Shown one piece after another: positions 10,101 to 14,061 of a stretch of 17,138 nucleotides of DNA (its first letter is position 1; the number at the start of each line of letters is the position of its first letter). The DNA is taken from contig JAVHVN010000119.1 in NCBI GenBank assembly GCA_032160545.1, forward strand, positions 1 through 17,138, in the 5' to 3' direction. The position numbers and the translations under genes are program-made. Source of the stretch: DATGFB01 sp032160545. Its GTDB lineage: Bacteria; Actinomycetota; Actinomycetes; Mycobacteriales; Jatrophihabitantaceae. The notes under the pieces are model-generated. The model saw nothing but the letters and a program-made list of their open reading frames with translations. It had not been told where the DNA came from and did not search any database.

Positions 10101-10777
10101 ATCGCCACGATCTGCCTGCTGACCGTGGGGGTATCGGCCGTGGCGTTCGTGACGCAGACGAACAGTGTCGCCGGCGTCACCGGTGCGAAGGTCACGTCCC
10201 ACGTCCCGGCCGGCTTGGTCGAGTTGTCCTGGTCGCCGTAGCAGTAGGCGGCACTCGTGACCGGCGTGGGGTCAACGCTTCCGTTCCACCGCAGTTGCCA
10301 TGACCCGTCGGCGGCGCTCTTGCTGAGCGTCACCGACTGGCCGCTCGATCTTTGACCCGTCGAGAGGGCCGCCTGGTACGCGGGCGTGGCGGCACCGGCC
10401 ACCGGCTTCGGAGCGCTCGCGACCCAGACCAGTTGCCCGGAGACGCCGTAGAGCGACGCAGGGTCGATCAGGTCGCGATCGGTGATCTTGAACGCGGCTT
10501 GGTGCGACTGCCAGCCCGAAACGGTCGGCGTTGTCGCCGCGCTGGTGGCTGCTGCCAGTTCGGTGACGGCGGGCGGCGTGCTCGCAGCCGACCGCGCCGG
10601 AAAGCTGAGGACCGAGACCGTGGCCAGGACGACCGCGACCAGGACCGCGCCGGTTCCGGGCCGGTAGAAACCGGCGTGCCACCCTCGAGCGCCCGCCGCC
10701 CGGCGCTGAGACCGCCGCTCGGTGCGCTGAGATCGCGCCGTCCACTCCGCCTTGCTCCGCCGCCCACACTGTGGCAT
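1103..10777 (-). CDS. giant secreted multidomain protein: Ig-like repeats, helical/hydrophobic domain, ricin-like lectin tail
   Basis: A 3224-aa protein with no frameshift or internal stop. ATG at 10777, with AGGGG 4 nt upstream (slightly close); the next plausible start would fall after the signal peptide. In order: signal peptide (1-65); Cys-containing module (98-260); DDHI-led beta region (270-400); six Ig-like repeats (427-960); two further module copies (1003-1140, 1147-1285); a second DDHI-led region (1304-1400); a long segment of unknown fold (about 1450-1890); a mainly helical domain (1895-2560); a hydrophobic cluster (2564-2653); a ricin-B-like lectin region (2734-3224). There is no LPXTG or C-terminal anchor, so it is secreted or held by its hydrophobic cluster. 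The lectin tail implies carbohydrate binding and the helical/hydrophobic part suggests membrane insertion, perhaps a pore-forming toxin; both roles are inference. Alternatives are a cell-surface adhesin or an envelope protein. Downstream of lpdA on the same strand with a 157-bp gap, so probably its own unit. Confidence 0.9.
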   Translation of the reverse strand: MPQCGRRSKAEWTARSQRTERRSQRRAAGARGWHAGFYRPGTGAVLVAVVLATVSVLSFPARSAASTPPAVTELAAATSAATTPTVSGWQSHQAAFKITDRDLIDPASLYGVSGQLVWVASAPKPVAGAATPAYQAALSTGQRSSGQSVTLSKSAADGSWQLRWNGSVDPTPVTSAAYCYGDQDNSTKPAGTWDVTFAPVTPATLFVCVTNATADTPTVSRQIVAIPQTIDAGAKLLASDVFANQLGHQPPPRPFDTSLLATVGQPPLADDHIYEVNDGSAPVPENSSAPDYSQSRAMHTVASTRDPIYPGSIEYDIQDYTGAKVAALSLLQTDTISGPATAAYLLPVGQTGLPIRITDVGFGYGCFTDADFGTFCPAQAERVIFVVGGKVYSLPTAGFGGSPADPAGQRLLGPIDSTTSVPIGASNATGITLAVSNSTPTAGTATTASVRADTPLGTVDVTGVSVVSATPATANVGCAPIAAGATTTLSCTTRKAGAYTLTARYGTFSATATVTVQAGPIARIQIGPAKLANAVAVGKRVAYNSAGYDRYGNLARKSLDASYTIAPDGSCAASRCSASAAGAHTVTASYVLSTGKTATSVAVFTAKAADHIYVAPVVVKPYIAEHGTYKFAVTAYASGVSLGDVTSDATLTLDPSGTCDATGSCVVGTEGTTVARAAFAGLTDSVGFTVLRVPTTLTLQRDISGPLEADQSVTFTATGKDARGIWDVTGQTDFTSTDGARCVSSQCSAAQPGMYHVTAAWRGSKPVAQTTITVGSGTPPPDHIGVSYAPSSPVLQGEKVTVTVRTFDGAGTPQADVSKAATITADGFSCTANVCTATAAGHHTITANYKGLHDTVAIDVADHIALTPADATLSAGQIQSYVLTAYDAQNTALGTVRIGYVDSSTPARWVWLNLYDSTGTTLQTGADNCSDSHCTATTAAIYVVKATNGVMVAQAKLTVSAVAAPTSCTPGDHHNSDRSSDDPGGDGWLFGVAPMVELPCGEAAARDLISPTTLYFWSDRAKVAGDVSVSPAANVCSVADPAAPFCVFTANDDLKLTMTNGVTQVAAPVGATPVKVTNAAYCHDPQAGWLVCFSDQNRHLHAVRDVQIGLTADTPTALSLSSEFFATWLDKQKPPAELTSAPSPSATWWQLDPGHTYGWNNPADVADHVTVMTAGSGDCQASAVTPGAVACTFSDGNGKSSTVVGKPGGAPSVGNGQDWPNHTIDTAAYCLDPVQRWLLCLTDSADKQVWAVPLTARNLSGSTAALYGSSWIDPDNVPTQMARPDLVKLPSAYPAADALLAVSDDHIASPTSAVTAPKDPNTVKRDGTYLAYRVVTGTLAGELDILGLEAATFYADSGAVWHLPWATLAYATDSAGIKSGFALMAIQVANQIIAVPNGLRPDGTMVDAGGSAMHDYLYRQNVDATTPPDDGAPKGQPITPVAYDYLSPGGYRPDGFTLVQSFDAIPGTALQPLLADPASVIDDGVIYDLTKSLVVDPGLQAFGDCSQIAAATVAHAAYGFVPTTAAGAPYREVLILRMAAGTPAFRLCDLNNTVNDAIFAALVPMLSNEVDVRAPDRRLLTTDAVAFEGDSDTVAGLPSATQFVVAGDALATPDGTRVELAPSLTANGSGCDPSAVAFVGFGAPLCAVGASYGYYLAVGTDAAGTQFNVGSPNTTSTLLSSKEPVIALQFSDNSIRLLAVAGLQSLPPALGTALHSWLGSAHENATALSSLEDRGNQVTLSEYLAADAASRGAGLAGPRMDLSRAMTVSQFLGSGTSVPAPSGLGRTYLTPADAAEFFDPTAVQAQLVARSSDPMVIKDLSHTGGVLVEARYEQGLNARQAAGGPIGPRASISGGLWALDGRPPVPSAYPADSRSVEVADWIMTTSSIQDQPGARSGLGVDLNTIAMALQNEGVVGYDAISQIVEGAYELLGISNRQLEKAEGQPGGAAYVLAAYRLRLALDPSFAGASARNEPTKLTELHFDGQQLQCFEDPDAAQNRYLNDFGMWALYRLDPDQEFCDGRAPSYGFGPGNLIGAFKTYWAAAGLSAPARDADGTWSTTAAAAATTAADYRTALPDVSWSTIAYALVAAQRGFAGFEAWANKATGEVGNALKSIAAEADDYQKTLAGWVGGADAALADDLTTTIGDNAVREAFAALDINDVLSGPDGLDRLNQAWADAMYVVLAEVKATVRGTAIAHNLYWEGVLGNYDLDKIKIFAEVPKDFTVNKLLSAATKKYDDLGKRGFLGDLNKAGVLNGIVALLGVLLTASSGVKLDLSDPYNAIVVTQQLFVALSYPTWWIRLVAAIDGPLTVWDVRARVEAQQYKWGIARGGPVEAWRFLGMDTERRVGYAAQALVVQMEMIRRSQGRQMTLPEIRNFLLTKTTLRDVSQLDNLDPHFDEVIHQRRLRAVRTAVTFVSPEVSVDDRIVAGAKENIFYKPATDALTKLADLDTALERYFAFLLNLDVSDPQVVSHAKLMSEQLNRLDPTVKNGGQFTLARLQNLMVQVVQTDLTSADAAAEGRSVIDISAAIDQANDKAVLSDAQRLAKIMRALVAGEPLAASDFFLRLGFAAIIFLNIMDLAAGALTMAEAIILFVRGGLTAATGSAAVMMLFGGAAGVFAAVAEFLGFSIAANVGFIIALVLSALALLITYLTKSPSADNSELDTWAEPYRAAGLLRPNQALRHSDGTYTFPGLEHWHSGIEFDNSAQVQWPVLDASGGHVTDARMPGSPSDRVQVVAADGQSCLTLPLAPNTTIPAVGLHAAGAPLLSPCAGDGNTVKEQVFADAVNNAYGTHQFVLDAQVADRGVYGFEKPLIWPCPSFDAASATVTTVSCRTDATAGQWKVVAQDDGTVKIQTADGVWCLSQAQIWNDLHIQSCADVWMLQKWTLRHVDGVQLTQQASGLCATIPNAWTDATAELDPCARDAAGTAISMLYPTVLSADPDAHTIAGTAQSKFVTMVRLSDNVCLSAAPVGGTTVVAGTPVKGGECRDAFDTPAALHGWLVDPVGRGQALIRYDGVKNADGTPAYCLDTVDGARIQSSPLTLTACNPASSTQLWAANSSQITGQFTIASGACLSAPERGGDAVVGTCASLDTWTSSATDAEGAQNLVRTSADGTRLCLTVRAADSSGVQPVASEPCTGNAAQLWRVVPVLNPGGGTNKAALPPPPGSASGATVQIQPVAGISGAARGQLTTTCLTRPEGGSTVVAAACGSAALKWTVSQPS
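1106..2578 (-). other. ricin-B-like beta-trefoil lectin region (residues 2734-3224)
   Basis: Roughly eight lobes each carry a Cys-Leu or Cys-Ala strand: SCLTL 2744, WCLSQ 2862, LCATI 2904, VCLSA 2966, YCLDT 3028, ACLSA 3074, LCLTV 3119 and TCLTR 3195. Several are followed by a second Cys and an aromatic QxW-type end: QKW 2885, QLW 3055, QLW 3145 and LKW 3216. This is the signature of ricin-type beta-trefoils, which bind galactose- or xylose-containing glycans in known members. Lobe spacing is irregular and a Pro-rich linker (3159-3170) precedes the last lobe, so it amounts to about two and a half trefoils. Confidence 0.7.
2819..3088 (-). other. hydrophobic helix cluster of the giant protein (residues 2564-2653)
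   Basis: About 90 residues contain three to four hydrophobic segments: FFLRLGFAAIIFLNIMDLAAG, then MAEAIILFVRGGL, then AAVMMLFGGAAGVFAAVAEF, then VGFIIALVLSALALLITYLT. Only single charged residues (D2580, E2590, R2597, E2625) interrupt them. This is a membrane-inserting block placed between a helical domain and a lectin in an otherwise soluble exported protein. It resembles the hidden hydrophobic hairpins of alpha-pore-forming toxins in general design, without recognisable sequence homology. Confidence 0.6.
3098..5095 (-). other. mainly alpha-helical domain of the giant protein (residues 1895-2560)
   Basis: The sequence changes from Thr/Ser/Gly-rich beta type to helix-forming: long runs with Leu/Ala heptad-like spacing such as DAISQIVEGAYELLGISNRQ, DKIKIFAEVPKDFTVNKLLS and LTKLADLDTALERYFAFLLN. 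A short hydrophobic stretch GVLNGIVALLGVLLTASSG lies at about 2253-2271. Cys becomes rare. No catalytic motif is visible and I do not recognise a family. Codon composition is less GC-rich here than in the flanking genes. Confidence 0.55.
6938..7339 (-). repeat. Cys-containing module, copy 3 (residues 1147-1280)
   Basis: It opens with TWWQLDPGHTYGW and closes with TAAYCLDPVQRWLLCLTD, then KQVWAVPLTARNL, then SSWIDP. The AAYCxDPxxxWLxC core matches copy 2 nearly residue for residue. A DDHI-led beta region follows it, as in copy 1, so copies 1 and 3 may belong to a longer duplicated block of roughly 250-300 residues. Confidence 0.6.
7379..7771 (-). repeat. Cys-containing module, copy 2 (residues 1003-1133)
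   Basis: It opens with RDLISPTTLYFW, very like RDLIDPASLYGV in copy 1. It closes with NAAYCHDPQAGWLVCFSD, then HAVRDVQIGLTADTPT, then FFATWLD. It carries extra Cys (NVCSV, PFCVF) in the variable middle. The TADTPT string is shared exactly with copy 1 as ADTPT. Confidence 0.6.
7898..9499 (-). repeat. six tandem Ig-like (Big-type) beta-sandwich repeats (residues 427-960)
   Basis: Approximate repeat limits are 427-517, 518-606, 609-691, 692-776, 780-860 and 861-960. Each ends with a strand pattern like AGxHTVTAxY followed by a hydrophobic strand. Repeats 3, 5 and 6 begin with DHI. Repeats 2-6 share a tight Cys pair before the AGxHxxTA strand: CAASRC, CDATGSC, CVSSQC, CTANVC and CSDSHC. Repeat 1 has a wider pair (C478, C491). 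Such repeats usually act as spacers that hold a functional domain away from the surface, or as adhesive domains. Confidence 0.7.
10094..10486 (-). repeat. Cys-containing module, copy 1 (residues 98-228)
   Basis: It opens with RDLIDPASLY and ends with an AAYCY...LFVCVT...ADTPT...VAIP pattern. Two later segments of the same protein repeat this layout: a short D-L-x-P-xxLY opening, about 70-80 variable residues, then AAYC, then an aromatic/hydrophobic strand with a second Cys, then a strand ending near AVP. I do not recognise the fold. The two Cys would suit a disulfide in an exported domain. Confidence 0.6.
10583..10777 (-). other. signal peptide of the giant protein (residues 1-65)
   Basis: The n-region is about 42 residues and very Arg-rich (RRSKAEWTARSQRTERRSQRR). 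A hydrophobic core GAVLVAVVLATVSVL follows at about 43-57, then FPARSAAS with a likely signal peptidase I cleavage after an Ala near 64-65. There is no RRxFLK twin-arginine motif, so Sec export is more likely. The n-region is longer than usual, as is often seen in large actinobacterial exported proteins. An uncleaved anchor is possible. Confidence 0.75.
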
Positions 10778-10841
10778 GACGCCCCTACTCGACCGATTTG
10801 CCTGGCCCCGGTGCTGTGAAGACGGCGTAAGGGACGGCGGA

Positions 10842-10857
10842 TGTGTGCCAGCTCACT
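10842..10857. promoter_or_regulatory. Crp-like palindrome upstream of the giant gene
   Basis: TGTGT-GCCAGC-TCACT matches the Crp-type consensus TGTGA-N6-TCACA at 8 of 10 half-site positions. It is centred about 72 bp upstream of the ATG at 10777, in the only non-coding gap before the gene. It overlaps the left arm of the AT-rich inverted repeat. The two mismatches and the lack of a visible promoter keep this tentative. Confidence 0.3.
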
Positions 10858-10874
10858 TAAGAATTGGTTAAGTG
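10854..10874. promoter_or_regulatory. AT-rich inverted repeat, candidate operator of the giant gene
   Basis: CACTTAA and TTAAGTG form a perfect 7-bp inverted repeat separated by 7 bp (GAATTGG). A 21-bp island this AT-rich stands out in this GC-rich DNA. It lies 77-97 bp upstream of the giant gene's ATG and 61 bp downstream of lpdA's stop. Its size and symmetry suit a dimeric regulator. A run of T does not follow, so a terminator is less likely. Confidence 0.4.
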
Positions 10875-10934
10875 TGGCGGCACCGCCCGTCATGGAAGAC
10901 AAGGCGGTCACCCGCTCGTGCCCCGGTTGTGCAG

Positions 10935-12338
10935 TCAGATCAGGTCGTCATGCAGCATCAGCCGACGGGCCGCCTCGGCGACCGACCCGGACAGCGACGG
11001 GTACACGCCGATGGTCGCCGCCACCTCGGCCACGGTCAGACCCTGTTGCACCGCCAGTGCGATGGGGAAGATCAGCTCGGAGGCGTCCGGCGCGACGACC
11101 ACGCCGCCGATGACGACCCCGGTCGCCGGTCGGCAGTACACCTTGACGAAACCCGCGTCGAAGCCGCGCATCTTGGCGCGCGCGTTCGTGGCGAGCGGCA
11201 GCATCACGCTGCGCGCCGGCACCTCGCCGGAGTTGATCGCCTCGTAGCCGATGCCGACCGTCGCGATCTCGGGATGGGTGAAGACGTTGGCCGCGACGGT
11301 CTTGAGGCGCAGCGGCGCAACCGCTTCACCGAGCGCGTGCCACATGGCGATACGCCCCTGCATGGCGGCGACCGACGCGAGCAGCAGCACACCCGTGCAG
11401 TCACCGCCGGCGTAGACGGACGGGACGTTCGTCCGCGACACCCGGTCGACCTCGATGTAGCCGTTCGCGTCCCGCCGGACGCCGACGTGCTCCAGCCCGA
11501 GGTTCGACGTGTTCGGCACCGAGCCGACGCACATCAGCGCATGGGATCCGGCCACCGTGCGACCGTCCTGCAGGGCGACCTCGACCCCGTCCGCGGTGCG
11601 GCTTACTCCCGACGCCCGGGCACGCCGCACCAGGGTGCCGCCACGCGACATGAAGACCTGCTCGATCACCTCGGCGGCGTCGGGGTCCTCGCCGGGCAGT
11701 ACCCGGTCGCGGCTCGAGACGAGCGTCACCGGCACACCGAGCTCGCTGTAGCCACTGGCGAATTCGGCGCCGGTCACGCCCGAGCCGATCACCACCAGGT
11801 GTGCGGGCAGCTCGTCGAGGTCGTAGACATCGCGCCACGACAGGATCCGCTCGCCGTCGGGCGGGGCGGTGTCGAGAACACGGGGGGTGCCCCCCGTGGC
11901 GATCAGGACGACGTCGGATTCGACCGACCCGCTCACGGTGCCGTCGTCGCCGACGACCTCGAGCAGGTGGGTGCGCGCCGGCTGGGTCGCAGCGAACCGG
12001 CCGGCGCCGGGGAGCACCTTGACCCCCTCACGCACCAGCCGGTCGCGGATGTCGTCGGACTGCTGGCGGGCCAGCGCCTTGATCCGCGCGTTGACCGTCG
12101 TGAGGTCGACGTCGACCGCGCCCTCAACCGCCCCGACACCGACGCGCGGGGCGTCGCGGAACGCGGTCACCCGGTCGCTCGTGGCGATGAGGGTCTTGCT
12201 CGGCACGCAGTCGGTGAGCACGCAGGCACCCCCGATGCCGTCCCGGTCGATGACCGTCACCTCGGCGCCGAGCTGCGCGGCGACAAGTGCCGACTCGTAA
12301 CCCGCCGGTCCCCCACCCACGATCGCGATCCGTGTCAC
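10935..12338 (-). CDS. lpdA: LpdA-type NAD(P)H quinone reductase, flavoprotein disulfide reductase family
   Basis: A 467-aa cytosolic flavoprotein. The GTG at 12338 starts VTRIAIVGGGPAGYES exactly at the FAD-binding strand, with GGGAG 9 nt upstream. The open frame runs on to 13412, but that part is antisense to the cyclotransferase gene. Visible: FAD motif GGGPAG (8-13), Cys pair CVLTDC (39-44) followed by VPSKTL, NAD(P)H motif GSGVTG (185-190), second FAD motif YAGGDC (309-314), and a dimerisation domain from about 347. The C-terminal catalytic HPxxxE of lipoamide dehydrogenases is replaced by YPSLSG (446-451), as I recall for M. tuberculosis LpdA (Rv3303c), which reduces quinones rather than lipoamide. 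Unlike my recollection of that protein, which lacks the first Cys, both Cys are present here. The gene is divergent from the cyclotransferase with 48 bp between starts. Confidence 0.9.
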   Translation of the reverse strand: MTRIAIVGGGPAGYESALVAAQLGAEVTVIDRDGIGGACVLTDCVPSKTLIATSDRVTAFRDAPRVGVGAVEGAVDVDLTTVNARIKALARQQSDDIRDRLVREGVKVLPGAGRFAATQPARTHLLEVVGDDGTVSGSVESDVVLIATGGTPRVLDTAPPDGERILSWRDVYDLDELPAHLVVIGSGVTGAEFASGYSELGVPVTLVSSRDRVLPGEDPDAAEVIEQVFMSRGGTLVRRARASGVSRTADGVEVALQDGRTVAGSHALMCVGSVPNTSNLGLEHVGVRRDANGYIEVDRVSRTNVPSVYAGGDCTGVLLLASVAAMQGRIAMWHALGEAVAPLRLKTVAANVFTHPEIATVGIGYEAINSGEVPARSVMLPLATNARAKMRGFDAGFVKVYCRPATGVVIGGVVVAPDASELIFPIALAVQQGLTVAEVAATIGVYPSLSGSVAEAARRLMLHDDLI

Positions 12339-12372
12339 GGCGCCATTCTCCCGTCCGACCCGAACTCCTCGG

Positions 12373-12378
12373 TACGCT
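12373..12378 (+). promoter_or_regulatory. candidate -10 element (TACGCT) for a leaderless transcript
   Basis: TACGCT fits TANNNT and ends 8 nt before the ATG at 12387. No Shine-Dalgarno sequence is visible between them, so a leaderless mRNA beginning at the start codon is likely. The same hexamer stands before the GCS2 ligase gene. Confidence 0.45.
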
Positions 12379-12386
12379 GCCCTGCG

Positions 12387-12851
12387 ATGGCACCCAGCAG
12401 CGGGCTCTACGCGGCCTACGGCTCCAACATGGACCCCGAGCAGATGCTCGAGCGGTGTCCGCACTCGCCGGCGGCCGGAACCGGGTGGCTCAACGGCTGG
12501 CGACTGACGTTCGGTGGCGAGGAACTCGGCTGGGACGGCGCGCTCGCGATGGTCGTTCCCGACCCCGCCAGTCAGGTCTTCGTCGCGCTCTACGACCTGT
12601 CCTCCGAGGATCACGACGTCCTCGACTATTGGGAGAGCGCCGACACCGGCCTCTACAAGAAGATCAAGCTGCGCATCTCGACGCTCGACGGCGAGGTGCT
12701 CGCATGGGTCTACATCCTGGACGGGTACGAGGGTGGTCTGCCCTCGGCTCGCTACCTGGGTTTGATCGCCGAGGCAGCGCAGGCAGCGGGCGCTCCGGAC
12801 GACTATGTGGCGGAGCTGCGCGCCCGTCCGTGCCGCTCCCTGGGTGAGTGA
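12387..12851 (+). CDS. gamma-glutamylcyclotransferase family protein
   Basis: A 154-aa cytosolic protein. ATG at 12387 starts MAPSSGLYAAYGSNM, so the family's N-terminal strand is placed normally. YGSNM (11-15) is the substrate-binding loop of the GGCT/AIG2-like fold, which cyclises the gamma-glutamyl group of gamma-glutamyl amino acids or glutathione to 5-oxoproline. The likely catalytic acid is E83 in LDYWESADTGLY, matching the usual LDxxEG..Y region, although the Gly after Glu is Ser here. The length is normal. It is divergent from lpdA and convergent with the amidohydrolase. I recall the M. tuberculosis neighbour Rv3304 in the same place. In actinobacteria that make mycothiol rather than glutathione the true substrate is open. 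Confidence 0.85.
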   Translation: MAPSSGLYAAYGSNMDPEQMLERCPHSPAAGTGWLNGWRLTFGGEELGWDGALAMVVPDPASQVFVALYDLSSEDHDVLDYWESADTGLYKKIKLRISTLDGEVLAWVYILDGYEGGLPSARYLGLIAEAAQAAGAPDDYVAELRARPCRSLGE

Positions 12852-12870
12852 GCATGTCGAGCTGCCCGTA

Positions 12871-12890
12871 CGCACCGGACGAACCGTGCG
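12871..12890. terminator. candidate hairpin between convergent genes
   Basis: CGCAC-GG pairs with CC-GTGCG (one bulged C, loop ACGAA), a seven-pair stem in the 52-bp gap between the stops of the cyclotransferase and amidohydrolase genes. There is no T-tract on either side. It could act in both directions, as GC-rich actinobacterial hairpins sometimes do. Tentative. Confidence 0.35.
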
Positions 12891-12903
12891 AGGTGCGGCA
12901 GTC

Positions 12904-14061
12904 TCAGTGGCGCGGCGTGGATCGGTTCTGCGCTGCCAAGGCCCGCAGGGCGAGCTCGACGGTGTAGCGGACCCCCACGTCCAGCGCAGCCTCGTCGATG
13001 TCGAAGGTGCCCTGGTGCAGGTCGAAGGCCGCGCCGCCAGCGCGGCGGACGCCGAGCCTCGCCAGCGCGCCGGGGATCGTGCCGAGGTACCAGGCGAAGT
13101 CCTCGCCACCCATGCTCTGCGACGTCTCGGCGAGCGCCTGCTTGCCGAGGGCGGTGACGACGGCGGTGGACTGCAGCTCGACCGAAGGGCCGTCGTTGAC
13201 GACCGGCGGCACCCCGCGCACGTAGTCCGTCGTGGCTTGGACCCCGGTCGGCGCGACGATCTGGTCGACCAGTTCGGTGACGAGCGGCCCGGCCGCAGCC
13301 CAGGCGTCGCGGTCGAAGACCCGCAGGGTCCCGCGCACCGAGCCCACCATCGGAATGGCGTTGGCCGCCCCGCCGGCCTGCACTGATCCCCAGACGAGCG
13401 ACAGGGCGGCACGCGGATCGACCCGGCGCGAGAGCAGACCGGGCAGCTCAGTGATGATCAGGCCCGCCGCGTAGACGAGTTCGGCGGTGAGGTGCGGCCG
13501 AGCCGTGTGACCGCCCGGGCCGGTGAGCGCGACCTCGAGCCGGTCGCACGCCGCGGTGATCGGTCCGGGGCGAACACCGATCGACCCCGTCTCGAGCCGG
13601 GGATCGCAGTGCAGCGCGAAGATGCGCGACACCCCGTCGAGCTCGCCGCTCTCGAGCACGGCGAGCGCTCCGCCGGGCAGCGTCTCCTCGGCCGGCTGGA
13701 AGATCAGCCGGACCCGGCCCGGCAGCGAGCGCCGCGACAGCTGCGCGGCAGCCGCGAGCAGGATCGCGGTGTGCGCGTCGTGCCCGCAGCCGTGGCACGT
13801 GCCCTCGACCGTCGATCGATAGGGGACGTCCTTCAGGTCGGTGATCGGCAGCGCGTCGATGTCCGCACGCAGCCCGACGACCGGACCCGAGGTACCGATA
13901 TCGCAGACGACGCCGGTACCTCCCGGCAGGGTTCGGGGTTCGAGACCGAGCGCCGACAGGTACTCGCCCACCAGCTCGGTCGTGCGCTTCTCGGCGAACC
14001 CGAGTTCGGGGTGGGCATGCAGGTCGCGGCGCAGAGTGACCACGTCGGGTAGTCGCGTCAC
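12904..14061 (-). CDS. M20D family metal-dependent amidohydrolase (AmiA1-like)
   Basis: A 385-aa cytosolic di-metal hydrolase that removes acyl groups from N-acyl amino acids or related amides. The GTG at 14061 gives VTRLPDVVTLRRDLHAHPEL and overlaps the stop of the upstream ligase gene (GTGA), so translation is coupled; the open frame further upstream is antisense to nothing useful. Motifs in order: HAHPELGF (15-22), RADIDALP (65-72), HGCGHDAH (90-97, with metal ligands C92, H94 and H97 region), PAEE (123-126, general base Glu), ALHCDP with H151, the lid-domain GGHTARPH (183-190), SMGGEDF (316-322), and last metal His H349 in DLHQGTFDIDE. All expected ligands are present. Family members include hippurate, IAA-amino-acid and N-acetyl-diaminopimelate hydrolases; the substrate here is undetermined. 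Confidence 0.9.
   Translation of the reverse strand: MTRLPDVVTLRRDLHAHPELGFAEKRTTELVGEYLSALGLEPRTLPGGTGVVCDIGTSGPVVGLRADIDALPITDLKDVPYRSTVEGTCHGCGHDAHTAILLAAAAQLSRRSLPGRVRLIFQPAEETLPGGALAVLESGELDGVSRIFALHCDPRLETGSIGVRPGPITAACDRLEVALTGPGGHTARPHLTAELVYAAGLIITELPGLLSRRVDPRAALSLVWGSVQAGGAANAIPMVGSVRGTLRVFDRDAWAAAGPLVTELVDQIVAPTGVQATTDYVRGVPPVVNDGPSVELQSTAVVTALGKQALAETSQSMGGEDFAWYLGTIPGALARLGVRRAGGAAFDLHQGTFDIDEAALDVGVRYTVELALRALAAQNRSTPRH

Noticed and set aside
10583..10777. Twin-arginine signal in the giant protein
   Set aside because: The n-region has many Arg pairs but none followed by the xFLK-type pattern next to the hydrophobic core. Sec export fits better.
12339..13412. N-terminal extension of lpdA to 825 aa
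   Set aside because: The extension is antisense to the cyclotransferase and amidohydrolase region. A Shine-Dalgarno site and the FAD motif support the GTG at 12338. The amidohydrolase (to 15147) and ligase (to 15902) extensions fail for the same reason.
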